Source of the DNA: an uncultured Clostridia bacterium
GTDB lineage: Bacteria > Bacillota > Clostridia > TANB77 > CAG-508
Length of the DNA stretch: 51,360 bases
Assembly: GCA_934121875.1 (NCBI GenBank)
Contig: CAKOVG010000006.1
Location: 1-51,360, forward strand
Direction of reading: 5' to 3'
Made by a program: the position numbers and the translations under genes. Shown here piece after piece: positions 1-7,116 of the stretch; the stretch's first letter is position 1, and each line of letters opens with the position of its first letter. The notes below the pieces were generated by a model. The model was not told the DNA's origin and made no database searches. It worked only from the letters and a program-made list of their open reading frames with translations.

Positions 1-81
1 TTACAACGACTTCCGTTCGACTTGCATGTCTTATGTGCGCCGCCAGCGTTTATCCTGAGCCAGGATCAAACTCTCAACTTT
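1..81 (-). rRNA. rrs: 16S rRNA, 5' end (partial)
   Basis: The minus strand carries the universal bacterial 16S 5' sequence. The 27F priming site is exact at 55-74, and the conserved helix sequence for GCTGGCGGCGC follows at lower coordinates. The gene starts near 81, judged by the E. coli position of the 27F site, and runs off the left edge of the window. Only about 80 nt of the gene is present. Confidence 0.97.
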
Positions 82-272
82 TTTTTGCTATTTTCATAGC
101 TTAATCTCTTTGAGTTTTTTGACTCTTAATTATTTCTCTGGCTGTGATTTCTCACAGTATTTTTTTATAGATAGTTTGCTTCTATCTTCCTTTATTATTT
201 TTGGTTTCTCAAAGGTTTGTTATTTACTTTTCAATGTGCTTTGTGTTCACTGTTCAAATGTGAACGAATGTT

Positions 273-301
273 ATTTTACTACTTTATTTTAGAAAAGTCA
301 A
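273..301 (-). promoter_or_regulatory. rrn promoter, proximal
   Basis: On the minus strand, TTGACT at 301-296 and TAAAAT at 278-273 are separated by 17 nt. This is a strong housekeeping (sigma-A) promoter reading into the 16S gene, with the start expected near 266. Confidence 0.8.
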
Positions 302-450
302 TACTTTTTTTAAAATATTTTGAAATATTTTAAAATGTTTTTAGTGCAAAATAATAAACTAGTATAGTTGTTCTTTCTTAAATGAATTTCACTTACTAAT
401 TTACTCTTCCACAAACGCATATTTTTCGTCCATAAGTAGTAACTTTATTT

Positions 451-479
451 ATAATACCATATTGCCGCTATAAAGTCAA
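451..479 (-). promoter_or_regulatory. rrn promoter, distal
   Basis: On the minus strand, TTGACT at 479-474 and TATTAT at 456-451 are separated by 17 nt. It lies about 180 nt upstream of the proximal promoter. Tandem promoters are usual for rRNA operons. Confidence 0.8.
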
Positions 480-564
480 TACTTTTTTTGTAGATTTTTA
501 AAGTTTTTTGTAGTTTTATTTAAATTCAAATATCATTTTGTTTTTTACCATAAATATAGCTATT

Positions 565-798
565 TTAAATTTCTACTAATATAACATCTTCTCCTATGCA
601 TTTGATGTTTTGCCATTGTATTACTATATCATTGTTAGATGAAAACATGCTCAAAAATTTATTGCTTCCTGGAACAATTATAGATGTAATAGTTCCAGTT
701 TCTAAATCGGCACAAACATCTTGAACAAATCCAAGCCTCCTGCCATCTTTTACATTAATAACTTCTTTATGTTTAAAATCCATGCCTTTTTGTCCCAT
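565..798 (-). CDS. ylmC: YlmC/YmxH-family PRC-barrel protein
   Basis: A 77-residue protein with the fold expected of the YlmC/YmxH family: a small PRC-barrel domain starting with the strand around KHKEVINVKDGRRLGFV and a second half around GTITSIIVPG. Members are linked to sporulation in Bacillus, but the biochemical role is unclear. The start ATG at 798 is preceded by a strong GGGGG ribosome site. It lies immediately downstream of sigG on the same strand, as in many Clostridia, but is separated from it by a terminator-like hairpin. Family assignment is by sequence recognition; gene symbol is by analogy. Confidence 0.85.
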   Translation of the reverse strand: MGQKGMDFKHKEVINVKDGRRLGFVQDVCADLETGTITSIIVPGSNKFLSMFSSNNDIVIQWQNIKCIGEDVILVEI

Positions 799-844
799 AT
801 GCTTTCCCCCTATATTCTTACTTATATAATATTCGTTTTTTTTA

Positions 845-887
845 TAAAAAGAACATATAAGCGGTGCTTATTGCTCACTTATATGTT
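845..887 (-). terminator. sigG terminator
   Basis: Ten-base-pair arms at 852-861 and 878-887 form a hairpin, followed on the minus strand by a CTTTTTAT tract. It starts at the sigG stop codon and separates sigG from ylmC. Confidence 0.7.
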
Positions 888-1658
888 TATTTATAAATTC
901 TTTTTATATGATTTATTGCCAACCTTTCTATTCTCGATACTTGTGCTTGTGATATTCCGATTTCCTCTGCTACTTCAACTTGAGTTCTACCTTCAAAAAA
1001 TCTTTTATTTATAATCATTCTTTCTTTTGGGCTTAATCTTTTCATTGATTCTGCAATTGTAATGTTTTGTGTCCATAATTCATCTGTGTTTTTCTTGTCT
1101 TTTACTTGATCTATTATATATATGTTTTCTGTGTTTTCGCTATAGGCTGGTTCTTGAAGTGAAATTGGTTCTTGAATTGCATCTAAACTAATTATTATTT
1201 CTTCTTTGTTTACTTGTAGTTCTTTAGCAATTTCTTCGATACTTGCTTCTCGTTGTTCTTCCTTGTTTATTCTTTCTTTAATTGCAAGTACCTTATAGGC
1301 TAAATCTCTTATTGATCTGCTAACTCTAATTGAATTATTATCTCTTAAATATCTTCTTATTTCTCCGAATTATCATCGGTACAGCATATGTTGAAAACTG
1401 TACTTTTTGTGTTACGTCAAAATTATCTATCGCTTTTATTAGTCCTATACATCCCACTTGAAATAGGTCATCAACATTTTCGCCTTTTCCATAAAATCTT
1501 TTTATTATACTTAGAACTAGTCTTAAATTTCCTTGAATAAACTTTTCTCTTGCCTGTTGATCCCCTTTTTTTATTTTGTCAATTAATATACTCTTTTCTT
1601 CTGTTGATATTAATGGTAAGTTAGTAGTATCTACACCTGAAATTTCAACTTTGTTCAA
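887..1658 (-). CDS. sigG: RNA polymerase sigma-G (needs +1 frameshift)
   Basis: Forespore-specific sigma factor. The first part encodes the N-terminus NKVEISGVDT and the region 2 helices up to YAVPMII. There the frame meets CGG (1367-1365) and would end about ten codons later. Skipping one C continues as GEIRRYLRDNNSIRVSRS, then regions 3 and 4 with the helix-turn-helix EEIGISQAQVSRIERL, to TAA at 889-887. The joined product is about 256 residues, the normal length for SigG. The TTG at 1667 touches the Shine-Dalgarno, so TTG at 1658 is a better start (spacing 9) and gives the conserved NKVEI N-terminus. A sigma-F-type promoter and a leader inverted repeat precede it. The reconstructed second half was translated by hand. 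Confidence 0.93.
1365..1367 (-). other. +1 frameshift site CGG in sigG
   Basis: Minus-strand context is ATA ATT CGG AGA in the incoming frame. Dropping the C gives ATA ATT GGA GAA ATA AGA, which restores the highly conserved IIGEIRRYLRD of sigma-70 region 2. Without the shift the product stops about ten codons later and lacks regions 3 and 4. Confidence 0.85.
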
Positions 1659-1661
1659 ATT

Positions 1662-1718
1662 TAACAACTCCTCTTAGAAATTATTTATTACTTTAATTAT
1701 TTCCAAAAGGAGTTGTTA
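1662..1718 (-). promoter_or_regulatory. Inverted repeat masking sigG ribosome-binding site
   Basis: Perfect 11-bp arms at 1662-1672 and 1708-1718 (plus strand taacaactcct and aggagttgtta) flank 35 nt. In minus-strand RNA the promoter-proximal arm pairs with AGGAGTTGTTA, which contains the sigG Shine-Dalgarno. The upstream arm lies inside the spacer of the putative sigma-F promoter. It would therefore be present only in RNA reading through from sigE, not in RNA started at the sigma-F promoter. Confidence 0.7.
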
Positions 1719-1724
1719 CTATTC
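1695..1724 (-). promoter_or_regulatory. Putative sigma-F promoter of sigG
   Basis: On the minus strand, GAATA (1724-1720), 15 nt, then GGAAATAATT (1704-1695). The -10 matches the sigma-F consensus GGnrAnAnTw fully. The -35 (GywTA) has one mismatch. In Bacillus, sigG is transcribed by sigma-F, so the placement fits. The start would be near 1688, leaving a leader of about 30 nt. Confidence 0.6.
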
Positions 1725-1754
1725 AATTATCACATTAGATTATTCGACATAATT

Positions 1755-2487
1755 TTACCCTGTTTTGCTCATAATTTCTTTTTTCATTTTACTTATTATT
1801 TTCTTTTCTAGCCTAGATATGTAACTTTGTGATATTCCGTAGCATATCTGCTACTTCTTTTTGTGTCTTTTCTGTTCCACTAATAAATCCAAATCTAAGC
1901 TCCATTATATTTCTTTCTCTGTTATTTAGTTTTTCTATTGATGCTCTTAATAAAGATTTGTCTACTTCGTCTTCCAATTCTCTTGATGTAATGTCTGAGT
2001 CAGTTCCTAGTATGTCTGATAATAACAATTCATTCCCGTCTCCATCTCGATTTAGTGGTTCATCAATTGATATTTCCCCCTTTATTCTGTTGCTTCTTCT
2101 AAGAAACATTAGTATTTCGTTTTCTATACATTTTGATGCATATGTAGCAAGTTTAATATTTTTGTCTGTATTAAATGTATTTATTGCTTTCATTAAACCT
2201 ATTGTGCCAATTGAAATTAGATCTTCTATTCCAACTCCAGTGTTTTCAAATTTTTTAGCTATGTATACTACTAGTCTAAGATTTCTCTCAACTAAAATTT
2301 GTCTAACGGATTCATCTCCATTAGCTAATTTTTCTAATATTTCTGTTTCTTCTTCATTAGTTAGTGGAGGCGGTAGAGTTTGACTTCCTCCTATGTAATA
2401 AATTGGTAAGTTTTCTTCATTATCATTTCCTATATATCTTACATATAATGTATTTATGCTATTTTTCAATAGTTGTAATAAGTTCAT
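1755..2487 (-). CDS. sigE: RNA polymerase sigma-E precursor (needs +1 frameshift)
   Basis: Mother-cell sigma factor. The N-terminus carries the pro-sequence with the processing region YYIGGSQTLPPPL (residues about 30-42), as in Bacillus pro-sigma-E. Regions 2 (IEDLISIGTIGLMKA) and 4 (MELRFG) follow. At CGG (1839-1837) the frame would end in RNITKLHI. Skipping the C gives GISQSYISRLEKKI, the missing half of the region 4.2 helix-turn-helix, and a stop at 1757-1755. The joined protein has about 243 residues, the normal length. The ATG at 2487 has a GGGAG site and lies inside the 3' end of spoIIGA (29-nt overlap), so the two genes are translationally coupled. SpoIIGA is its processing protease. 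Confidence 0.94.
1837..1839 (-). other. +1 frameshift site CGG in sigE
   Basis: Context is ATG CTA CGG AAT. Dropping C gives ATG CTA GGA ATA TCA CAA, reading MLGISQ, the conserved turn of the DNA-binding helix-turn-helix. The unshifted product would have an intact core-binding region but no -35 recognition helix. Confidence 0.85.
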
Positions 2488-3368
2488 TGTTTTTGCTCCC
2501 TTCTAATAAGTCTATTCCAAATAGTGCAGAATAGTTGTCACTCAGTTTTTGCTGAGAAATTCCAACAATTACATTGTTGTTTTCTTCAATTTCTTCTTTT
2601 TCTATAGTAACTTTATCTGCTTTTATTCCTAACATAATACCATTTTGCTTTCCTATAGAAGAAAAAGGTATTATTTTGAATCTACTTATATATTTGTTTT
2701 CAAATTCAAATTCTTCACCTCCTATTATTTTTTCCGTATTGTCTAGTATTTCAGCTGGTAATATTGAATACATTTTTTCTTTTTCAATTATGATTACTGG
2801 CGTTTTGCTTATAGGATCTCTAAGTAAATTACCAGTATCTAGCATTGCATTAATTTCAATTATTTTTTCAAAGATTTCTATTTTTAGCTTGTATATCATA
2901 TCTTTTTTTCTTAATTTTGTTTTTACTATTTTAAAGGATATTTGTGTAATTATAAAGCCAATTAATCCTCCTAATAAAGCTATTTTTATAGGATACGTAC
3001 CTACATATACTCCATTTTTCATTAATATATTTTGTGGTTTAATGAAATAAAGTAGTGCAAATGCACAACCTCCAAATACAAAAGATGTTAAATAAAATAT
3101 TACTAGTTGTTTTGCTAGTTTTTTTATTTCTTTTGGATTTAGTGCAACATATATCATAATTATTGAAAGTATTATCTTAGTTATTATGTTTGAATAGATT
3201 GGTAGTATTTTTAAATAAGCTACTACAGCATATAGTCCTCCGTATTAAACTTGATAGCAATAGTTTATATTGTTTAGTTTTTATTTTCATAATGTAGCTT
3301 GTTGCAAATAAAATTATATAATTCATACATACATTTTCTAAAAGTACTACATCCAAATATATTGTCAT
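2459..3368 (-). CDS. spoIIGA: SpoIIGA pro-sigma-E protease (needs +1 frameshift)
   Basis: Membrane aspartic protease that activates pro-sigma-E. The first 42 codons (TIYLDVVLLENVCMNYII...) match the SpoIIGA N-terminal membrane segment. At CGG (3242-3240) the frame ends after about 20 codons, whereas skipping the C continues as GGLYAVVAYLKILPIY and on through the remaining membrane segments. The protease domain follows, with the active-site motif MLDTGNLLRDP. The joined length is about 302 residues, normal for the family. The start ATG at 3368 has an AGAGAGG site. It heads the spoIIGA-sigE pair, with sigG downstream. A possible Spo0A-controlled promoter lies upstream. Confidence 0.92.
3240..3242 (-). 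other. +1 frameshift site CGG in spoIIGA
   Basis: Context is TTA ATA CGG AGG. Dropping C gives TTA ATA GGA GGA CTA TAT, reading LIGGLY in a membrane helix. The downstream frame is continuous with the protease domain without any intervening stop. The unshifted product would be a 63-residue membrane fragment. Confidence 0.85.
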
Positions 3369-3392
3369 TACCTTTACCTCTCTACATTAGAA

Positions 3393-3459
3393 ATTATACT
3401 ATTTTGTTTTTAAAAAGTGTGTCATTTCCTAGTGGCGAATAAAAGAAATATTCTACAAA
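3393..3459 (-). promoter_or_regulatory. Possible Spo0A-regulated spoIIG promoter
   Basis: On the minus strand, TATAAT at 3398-3393 is preceded by ATGACA at 3425-3420 with an unusually long 21-nt spacer. This recalls the long spacer (22 bp) of the Bacillus spoIIG promoter, which is a sigma-A promoter activated by Spo0A. Two 0A-box-like sequences lie just upstream: TGGCGAA at 3433-3439 on the plus strand, and TTTGTAGAAT at 3459-3450 on the minus strand. Both are imperfect or short, so this is a suggestion only. Confidence 0.4.
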
Positions 3460-3460
3460 A

Positions 3461-3490
3461 AAATGCAAACTCAGAAAAGAGTTTGCATTT
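3461..3490 (-). terminator. ftsZ terminator
   Basis: Twelve-base-pair arms at 3461-3472 and 3479-3490 with a 6-nt loop are followed on the minus strand by a run of T. It lies just past the ftsZ stop and isolates the ftsA-ftsZ transcript from spoIIGA. Confidence 0.9.
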
Positions 3491-3504
3491 TTCGATATTT
3501 AAAA

Positions 3505-4617
3505 TTATTTTCTTCTTAAGAATGTTGGTATTTCTAGGTTTTCTTGAGAACTTGAATTATCAGTTATTGTTGGTATAGAGTTAAGTTTTTTATCCCAAGC
3601 CCTGTCTATTATGTCACCTACTGCTAATGTATTTGATAGTGGTCCTTCTTCTTTTTCAAATCCAGTTGCAATAACGGTTATTACTATGTCTTCGTCAAGG
3701 CTTTCATCTATTACAGCACCAAATATGATATTTGCCTCTGGATCTACATTTCTTTGTATTAATTCTGCTGCTGTGTTTACTTCATGTAATCCCAAATTAC
3801 TTCCACCTGTTATATTAATAATAACACCTCTTGCGCCTTCAATTGAAGTTTCTAGTAATGGGCTTTGTACAGCTTGCTTTGCTGCATCTTCTGCTCTGTT
3901 TTCTCCAGATGCTCTACCAATTCCCATGTGTGCCATTCCTGTGTTTAGCATTATAGTTTTAACATCAGCAAAATCAAGGTTAACTAATCCAGGAATTGCT
4001 ATTAAGTCTGATATACCTTGTACACCTTGTCTTAGCACATCATCTGCCATTTTGAAAGCTTCTACTATTGAAGTTTTTCTGTCAATTACTTGTAATAGTT
4101 TATCGTTTGGAATTACTACTAGAGTATCAACTTTTCCTTTTAGACTTTCAATTCCGCGTTCTGCTTGTGATAGTCTTTTCTTTCCTTCAAATGTAAATGG
4201 TTTTGTTACTACTCCTATTGTTAGTATTCCCATTTCTTTTGCGGCTGCTGCAACTATTGGAGCTGCTCCTGTACCTGTTCCTCCACCCATTCCGGCTGTT
4301 ACAAATACCATATCTGCTCCGCGTAATGCTTCTGCAATTTCTGTTTTACTTTCTTCTGCTGCTTGAGCTCCAATATCAGGATTAGCTCCTGCTCCTAAAC
4401 CTCTTGTAATTTTTTCTCCAATTTGTATCTTAGATGCTGCTTTTGATAATAGTAAAGCTTGTCTATCTGTATTTACTGCAATAAATTCTACATTTCTGAT
4501 TCCAGACTCAACCATTCTATTTACAGCATTATTTCCAGCTCCACCTACACCAATTACTTTGATAGTAGCTGTTCCGTCCAACATTGTATTTTCTTCACTG
4601 TTATTGTCCATTAGCAT
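3505..4617 (-). CDS. ftsZ: Cell division protein FtsZ
   Basis: Tubulin-like GTPase that forms the division ring. The GTP-binding signature GGGTGTGAAP is near residue 114, and the N-terminal phosphate loop KVIGVGGAGNNAVNRM is present. The C-terminus ends in IPTFLRRK, the conserved peptide that binds FtsA and other partners. Length, about 370 residues, is typical. The first ATG (4626) lies one base after the GGAGG site, so the in-frame ATG at 4617 (spacing 10) is preferred. ftsA lies 39-49 nt upstream in the same transcript. Confidence 0.98.
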   Translation of the reverse strand: MLMDNNSEENTMLDGTATIKVIGVGGAGNNAVNRMVESGIRNVEFIAVNTDRQALLLSKAASKIQIGEKITRGLGAGANPDIGAQAAEESKTEIAEALRGADMVFVTAGMGGGTGTGAAPIVAAAAKEMGILTIGVVTKPFTFEGKKRLSQAERGIESLKGKVDTLVVIPNDKLLQVIDRKTSIVEAFKMADDVLRQGVQGISDLIAIPGLVNLDFADVKTIMLNTGMAHMGIGRASGENRAEDAAKQAVQSPLLETSIEGARGVIINITGGSNLGLHEVNTAAELIQRNVDPEANIIFGAVIDESLDEDIVITVIATGFEKEEGPLSNTLAVGDIIDRAWDKKLNSIPTITDNSSSQENLEIPTFLRRK

Positions 4618-4665
4618 ATTGTTCATTCCTCCTATTTTTACCTTATATATTTTTAAAATTAAAAT

Positions 4666-5895
4666 CTATGAGTAGAAAAATTCCTTAATTCTTTCCATAA
4701 TATTTTTTAGTATACTTTCTTTTGAATTATTATCTATACTGCTACCAACTGTTTTGGCAAATGGTCTTGATGCTACATACCTAACTAAAGCATATGCTGT
4801 TCTATATTCTGGTCTTACTACACTTATAAGTCTTCCTGTTGCAATTTTTACTGGAATGTTTAATATTATTTTTCCTGCAACATCGCTTTTACTAATATTA
4901 GTAATTCCTTGTCCTGTTAAAACAACATTGTTTATTTTAGATTTAATTCCTTGTGCTGTAACATCTTTATTTATTAGTGAGAATATTTCTTCTATTCTTG
5001 CTTCCATAATTTCAATTAATTGTGAACTTTTTATTACTTTCTTTCCATTTTCGTCTTTACAAGTAGTAAGTAATATTTCATTATCATTGTCTATAAATGA
5101 TTTTAGTGCTAGACCATATTGTTTTTTTAGTTTTTCTGCTTCTTCTTCACTGATATTTAATACCAATGAAATATCATTTGTAATACTGTCTCCTCCTAAA
5201 GGTATAGTATTTGTATATGAAAAACTATTGCCTTCAAACACACCTATTTCTGTATTGCCTGCTCCAATATCTAATAACATAACATTATCATTTAGTTCGT
5301 TTGAATCTAATGCTAATGTTCTCTGTGCTAATGTTATTGGAACTAATCCATCAATATCTAAATTAACTTTTTTAAATATAGAAGCTATTTGTTTGATATA
5401 GTCTTTATCTGCTAAGATAACTTCTGCCTTTAATGTAAAACTTCCGCTTAGATTTCCTATTGGATCTAGTACAGTTTTTCCATTTTCTAAAACAAATTGA
5501 CTTTCTACAATATCAATAATTTGTTTGCCTTCTGGCACATCTATATCTTTTACCTGCATTATACTCGATACAACATCTTTCGCAGAAATACCAGCATATT
5601 TATCTTTTGCATCTTTTGTTATACTGTTTTGAACTATTGTAACATATTTACCTGGTATATTAACATATGCTGAATTTATTTTTAAATCTGCTTCTACTTC
5701 TGCTTCTTTTATTAAATGGTGTATAGAACTTGCTATTTCATTTTCATCTATAATTTTGCCTTTTTTTATTCCATTACATTTATTGGTAGTTGTACAAATG
5801 ACTTCAATTTGGTTAAAATTGTTAACTTCTCCAATTACTAAACTAACTTTTGAAGTTCCTATGTCAATTCCAACAATTATATCTCCAATTGCCAA
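4666..5895 (-). CDS. ftsA: Cell division protein FtsA
   Basis: Actin-like ATPase that anchors FtsZ to the membrane. The phosphate-1 motif IVGIDIGTSKVSLVIGE opens the protein and the phosphate-2 motif MLLDIGAGNTEIGVF sits mid-chain. The last 15 residues (NIMERIKEFFYS region) form the amphipathic membrane-targeting helix. Length 409 is normal. The start is TTG at 5895 with GGAGG eight bases upstream; an ATG nearer to the site is out of frame. A good sigma-A promoter lies at 5956-5984, and ftsZ follows directly. Confidence 0.97.
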   Translation of the reverse strand: MAIGDIIVGIDIGTSKVSLVIGEVNNFNQIEVICTTTNKCNGIKKGKIIDENEIASSIHHLIKEAEVEADLKINSAYVNIPGKYVTIVQNSITKDAKDKYAGISAKDVVSSIMQVKDIDVPEGKQIIDIVESQFVLENGKTVLDPIGNLSGSFTLKAEVILADKDYIKQIASIFKKVNLDIDGLVPITLAQRTLALDSNELNDNVMLLDIGAGNTEIGVFEGNSFSYTNTIPLGGDSITNDISLVLNISEEEAEKLKKQYGLALKSFIDNDNEILLTTCKDENGKKVIKSSQLIEIMEARIEEIFSLINKDVTAQGIKSKINNVVLTGQGITNISKSDVAGKIILNIPVKIATGRLISVVRPEYRTAYALVRYVASRPFAKTVGSSIDNNSKESILKNIMERIKEFFYS

Positions 5896-5955
5896 GATTC
5901 ATTCCTCCAATTTTGCTTCTTTTAAAGATTGTTTGTCATCTGTTTTAATGCCTAA

Positions 5956-5984
5956 AGAATATTACATTTTTTATAAAATGTCAA
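5956..5984 (-). promoter_or_regulatory. ftsA-ftsZ promoter
   Basis: On the minus strand, TTGACA at 5984-5979, a 17-nt spacer and TATTCT at 5961-5956. Just upstream, about 5986-6017, an 11-nt unit (tttgtaatatt on the plus strand) is repeated almost three times and could be a regulator site or an AT-rich upstream element. Confidence 0.7.
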
Positions 5985-6020
5985 TAGGTTTGTAATATTT
6001 TTGTAATATTTTTGTAACAA

Positions 6021-6389
6021 TTATGACATATTGTTTTTATCTGTCGTTTTTTTATCCCATTTTTCTAAATAATAGCGTCTTATTATTGCTAAATTGTTAA
6101 ACATTCTTCCAACAAATACAACTATTGCTGCTAAATAAATATCTACATTTAGTTTCTGCCCCAAATATGTAAGCAATATTGATAATATGGCATTTCCAAA
6201 AAAACCTGTTACAAATATTTTTAAGTCAAAGTTCTTTTTTAGTGTTGATGCAATTCCTCCAAATACAGAGTCTAGCGCCGCAATAATAGCAATTGCTAAA
6301 TAGCCTGAGTATGTATATGGAACCATTGGAGCATATATTCCTATAACTGCTCCTAAAATACATCCAATTACGATTGCAATAAAAATCAT
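6021..6389 (-). CDS. sbp: Small basic protein Sbp (DUF1290)
   Basis: A 122-residue integral membrane protein with four predicted hydrophobic segments, starting IFIAIVIGCILGAVIGIYAP. This is the DUF1290/Sbp family found next to ftsA-ftsZ and DUF881 genes in gram-positive bacteria; its function is not established. Its ATG shares one base with the stop of the upstream DUF881 gene (TAATG), so they are translationally coupled. It closes the ftsQ-DUF881-DUF881-sbp group. Confidence 0.9.
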   Translation of the reverse strand: MIFIAIVIGCILGAVIGIYAPMVPYTYSGYLAIAIIAALDSVFGGIASTLKKNFDLKIFVTGFFGNAILSILLTYLGQKLNVDIYLAAIVVFVGRMFNNLAIIRRYYLEKWDKKTTDKNNMS

Positions 6390-7108
6390 TAGTTATTTGC
6401 TCCTTCCTTCATATATTTTATTTTCATATCTCCATTATATTTTAATATTTTGATGTTTTTTCCCGTTTCTAATTTTATAGTTATTCCTACCGCTTTTGCT
6501 TTGTCTATGTATCCGCTATCTCTTAAATTTAATGTACTTGATAGATATGTTTGATTTCCAATTGCTTTTACAACATATGGTGATGATATTCTTTGCCCAT
6601 TTATTAGCATTAATGTTCCATCTGGTTGTGTAACTTCTGTAGAATTTATAATTCTAACATCATTTATTGATATAGCTTCTGCTCCCGCATATCTTAATTC
6701 ATTTATTAGTTCTAGCAAGTCACGATATTTTATTTCTTTTTCTTCACTGTTTGATAATGTTATAATAACTCCTTCACCATATACATCTGTTTTACCTAAG
6801 AGCATATTTGAATCTTTTAAATCTTTATCAACAAGTTCTGAAGCTTCTTCGTTTTTTTCCACTTTTTCTTTGTATTCTTCAATTGATTTTTGGTTTGTTT
6901 CTAATTGTACTAAAGTTTCTTCATATTTACTTTTCCACTCTGAAATTGCAGTTCGTAATTCAGCTTCTCTCATATTTTCGATCGCAGTAATGTCTGTTTC
7001 TTCAACTGTTCTAAATTGCATAAACATTATTGCAAATAATACTAAGCATACTCCACAAATAATTATAGTCATTATTATTTTGTCTTTCATTTCTCTGTTC
7101 AAAGTCAT
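6389..7108 (-). CDS. DUF881 membrane protein, copy 2
   Basis: A single N-terminal membrane segment (IIMTIIICGVCLVLFAIMF) is followed by a coiled coil (about residues 45-90, rich in E and K) and the DUF881 domain with GEGVIITLSNS, GAEAISINDVRI and INGQRISSPYVVKAIG. The family sits beside division genes, but its role is unknown. The open frame extends to a GTG at 7114, which overlaps the ribosome site, so ATG 7108 is preferred. It is a tandem paralogue of the next gene upstream and overlaps sbp by one base. Confidence 0.9.
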   Translation of the reverse strand: MTLNREMKDKIIMTIIICGVCLVLFAIMFMQFRTVEETDITAIENMREAELRTAISEWKSKYEETLVQLETNQKSIEEYKEKVEKNEEASELVDKDLKDSNMLLGKTDVYGEGVIITLSNSEEKEIKYRDLLELINELRYAGAEAISINDVRIINSTEVTQPDGTLMLINGQRISSPYVVKAIGNQTYLSSTLNLRDSGYIDKAKAVGITIKLETGKNIKILKYNGDMKIKYMKEGANN

Positions 7109-7116
7109 TTTCACCT

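Larger units (their letters stand above)
82..564 (-). other. rRNA operon leader and promoter region
   Basis: This stretch has no gene. It is very AT-rich and holds two near-consensus promoters (451-479 and 273-301) reading towards the 16S gene. Both promoters sit in copies of a short repeat (aaagtcaatactttttt on the plus strand, near 294 and 473). The roughly 190 nt between the downstream promoter and the 16S start is the expected rRNA leader. A small open frame at 110-292 on the plus strand has no support. Confidence 0.75.

Noticed and set aside
110..292. Small plus-strand open frame in the rRNA leader
   Set aside because: It lies across the rRNA promoter and leader in antisense, has no ribosome site and no recognisable sequence.
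1338..3368. Plain pseudogenisation of the sporulation genes in a non-sporulating strain
   Set aside because: Three genes each have exactly one lesion, always a CGG whose first C can be skipped, and the remaining frames are fully conserved. The same pattern recurs in comEC. Random decay would give varied lesions, including stops and deletions.
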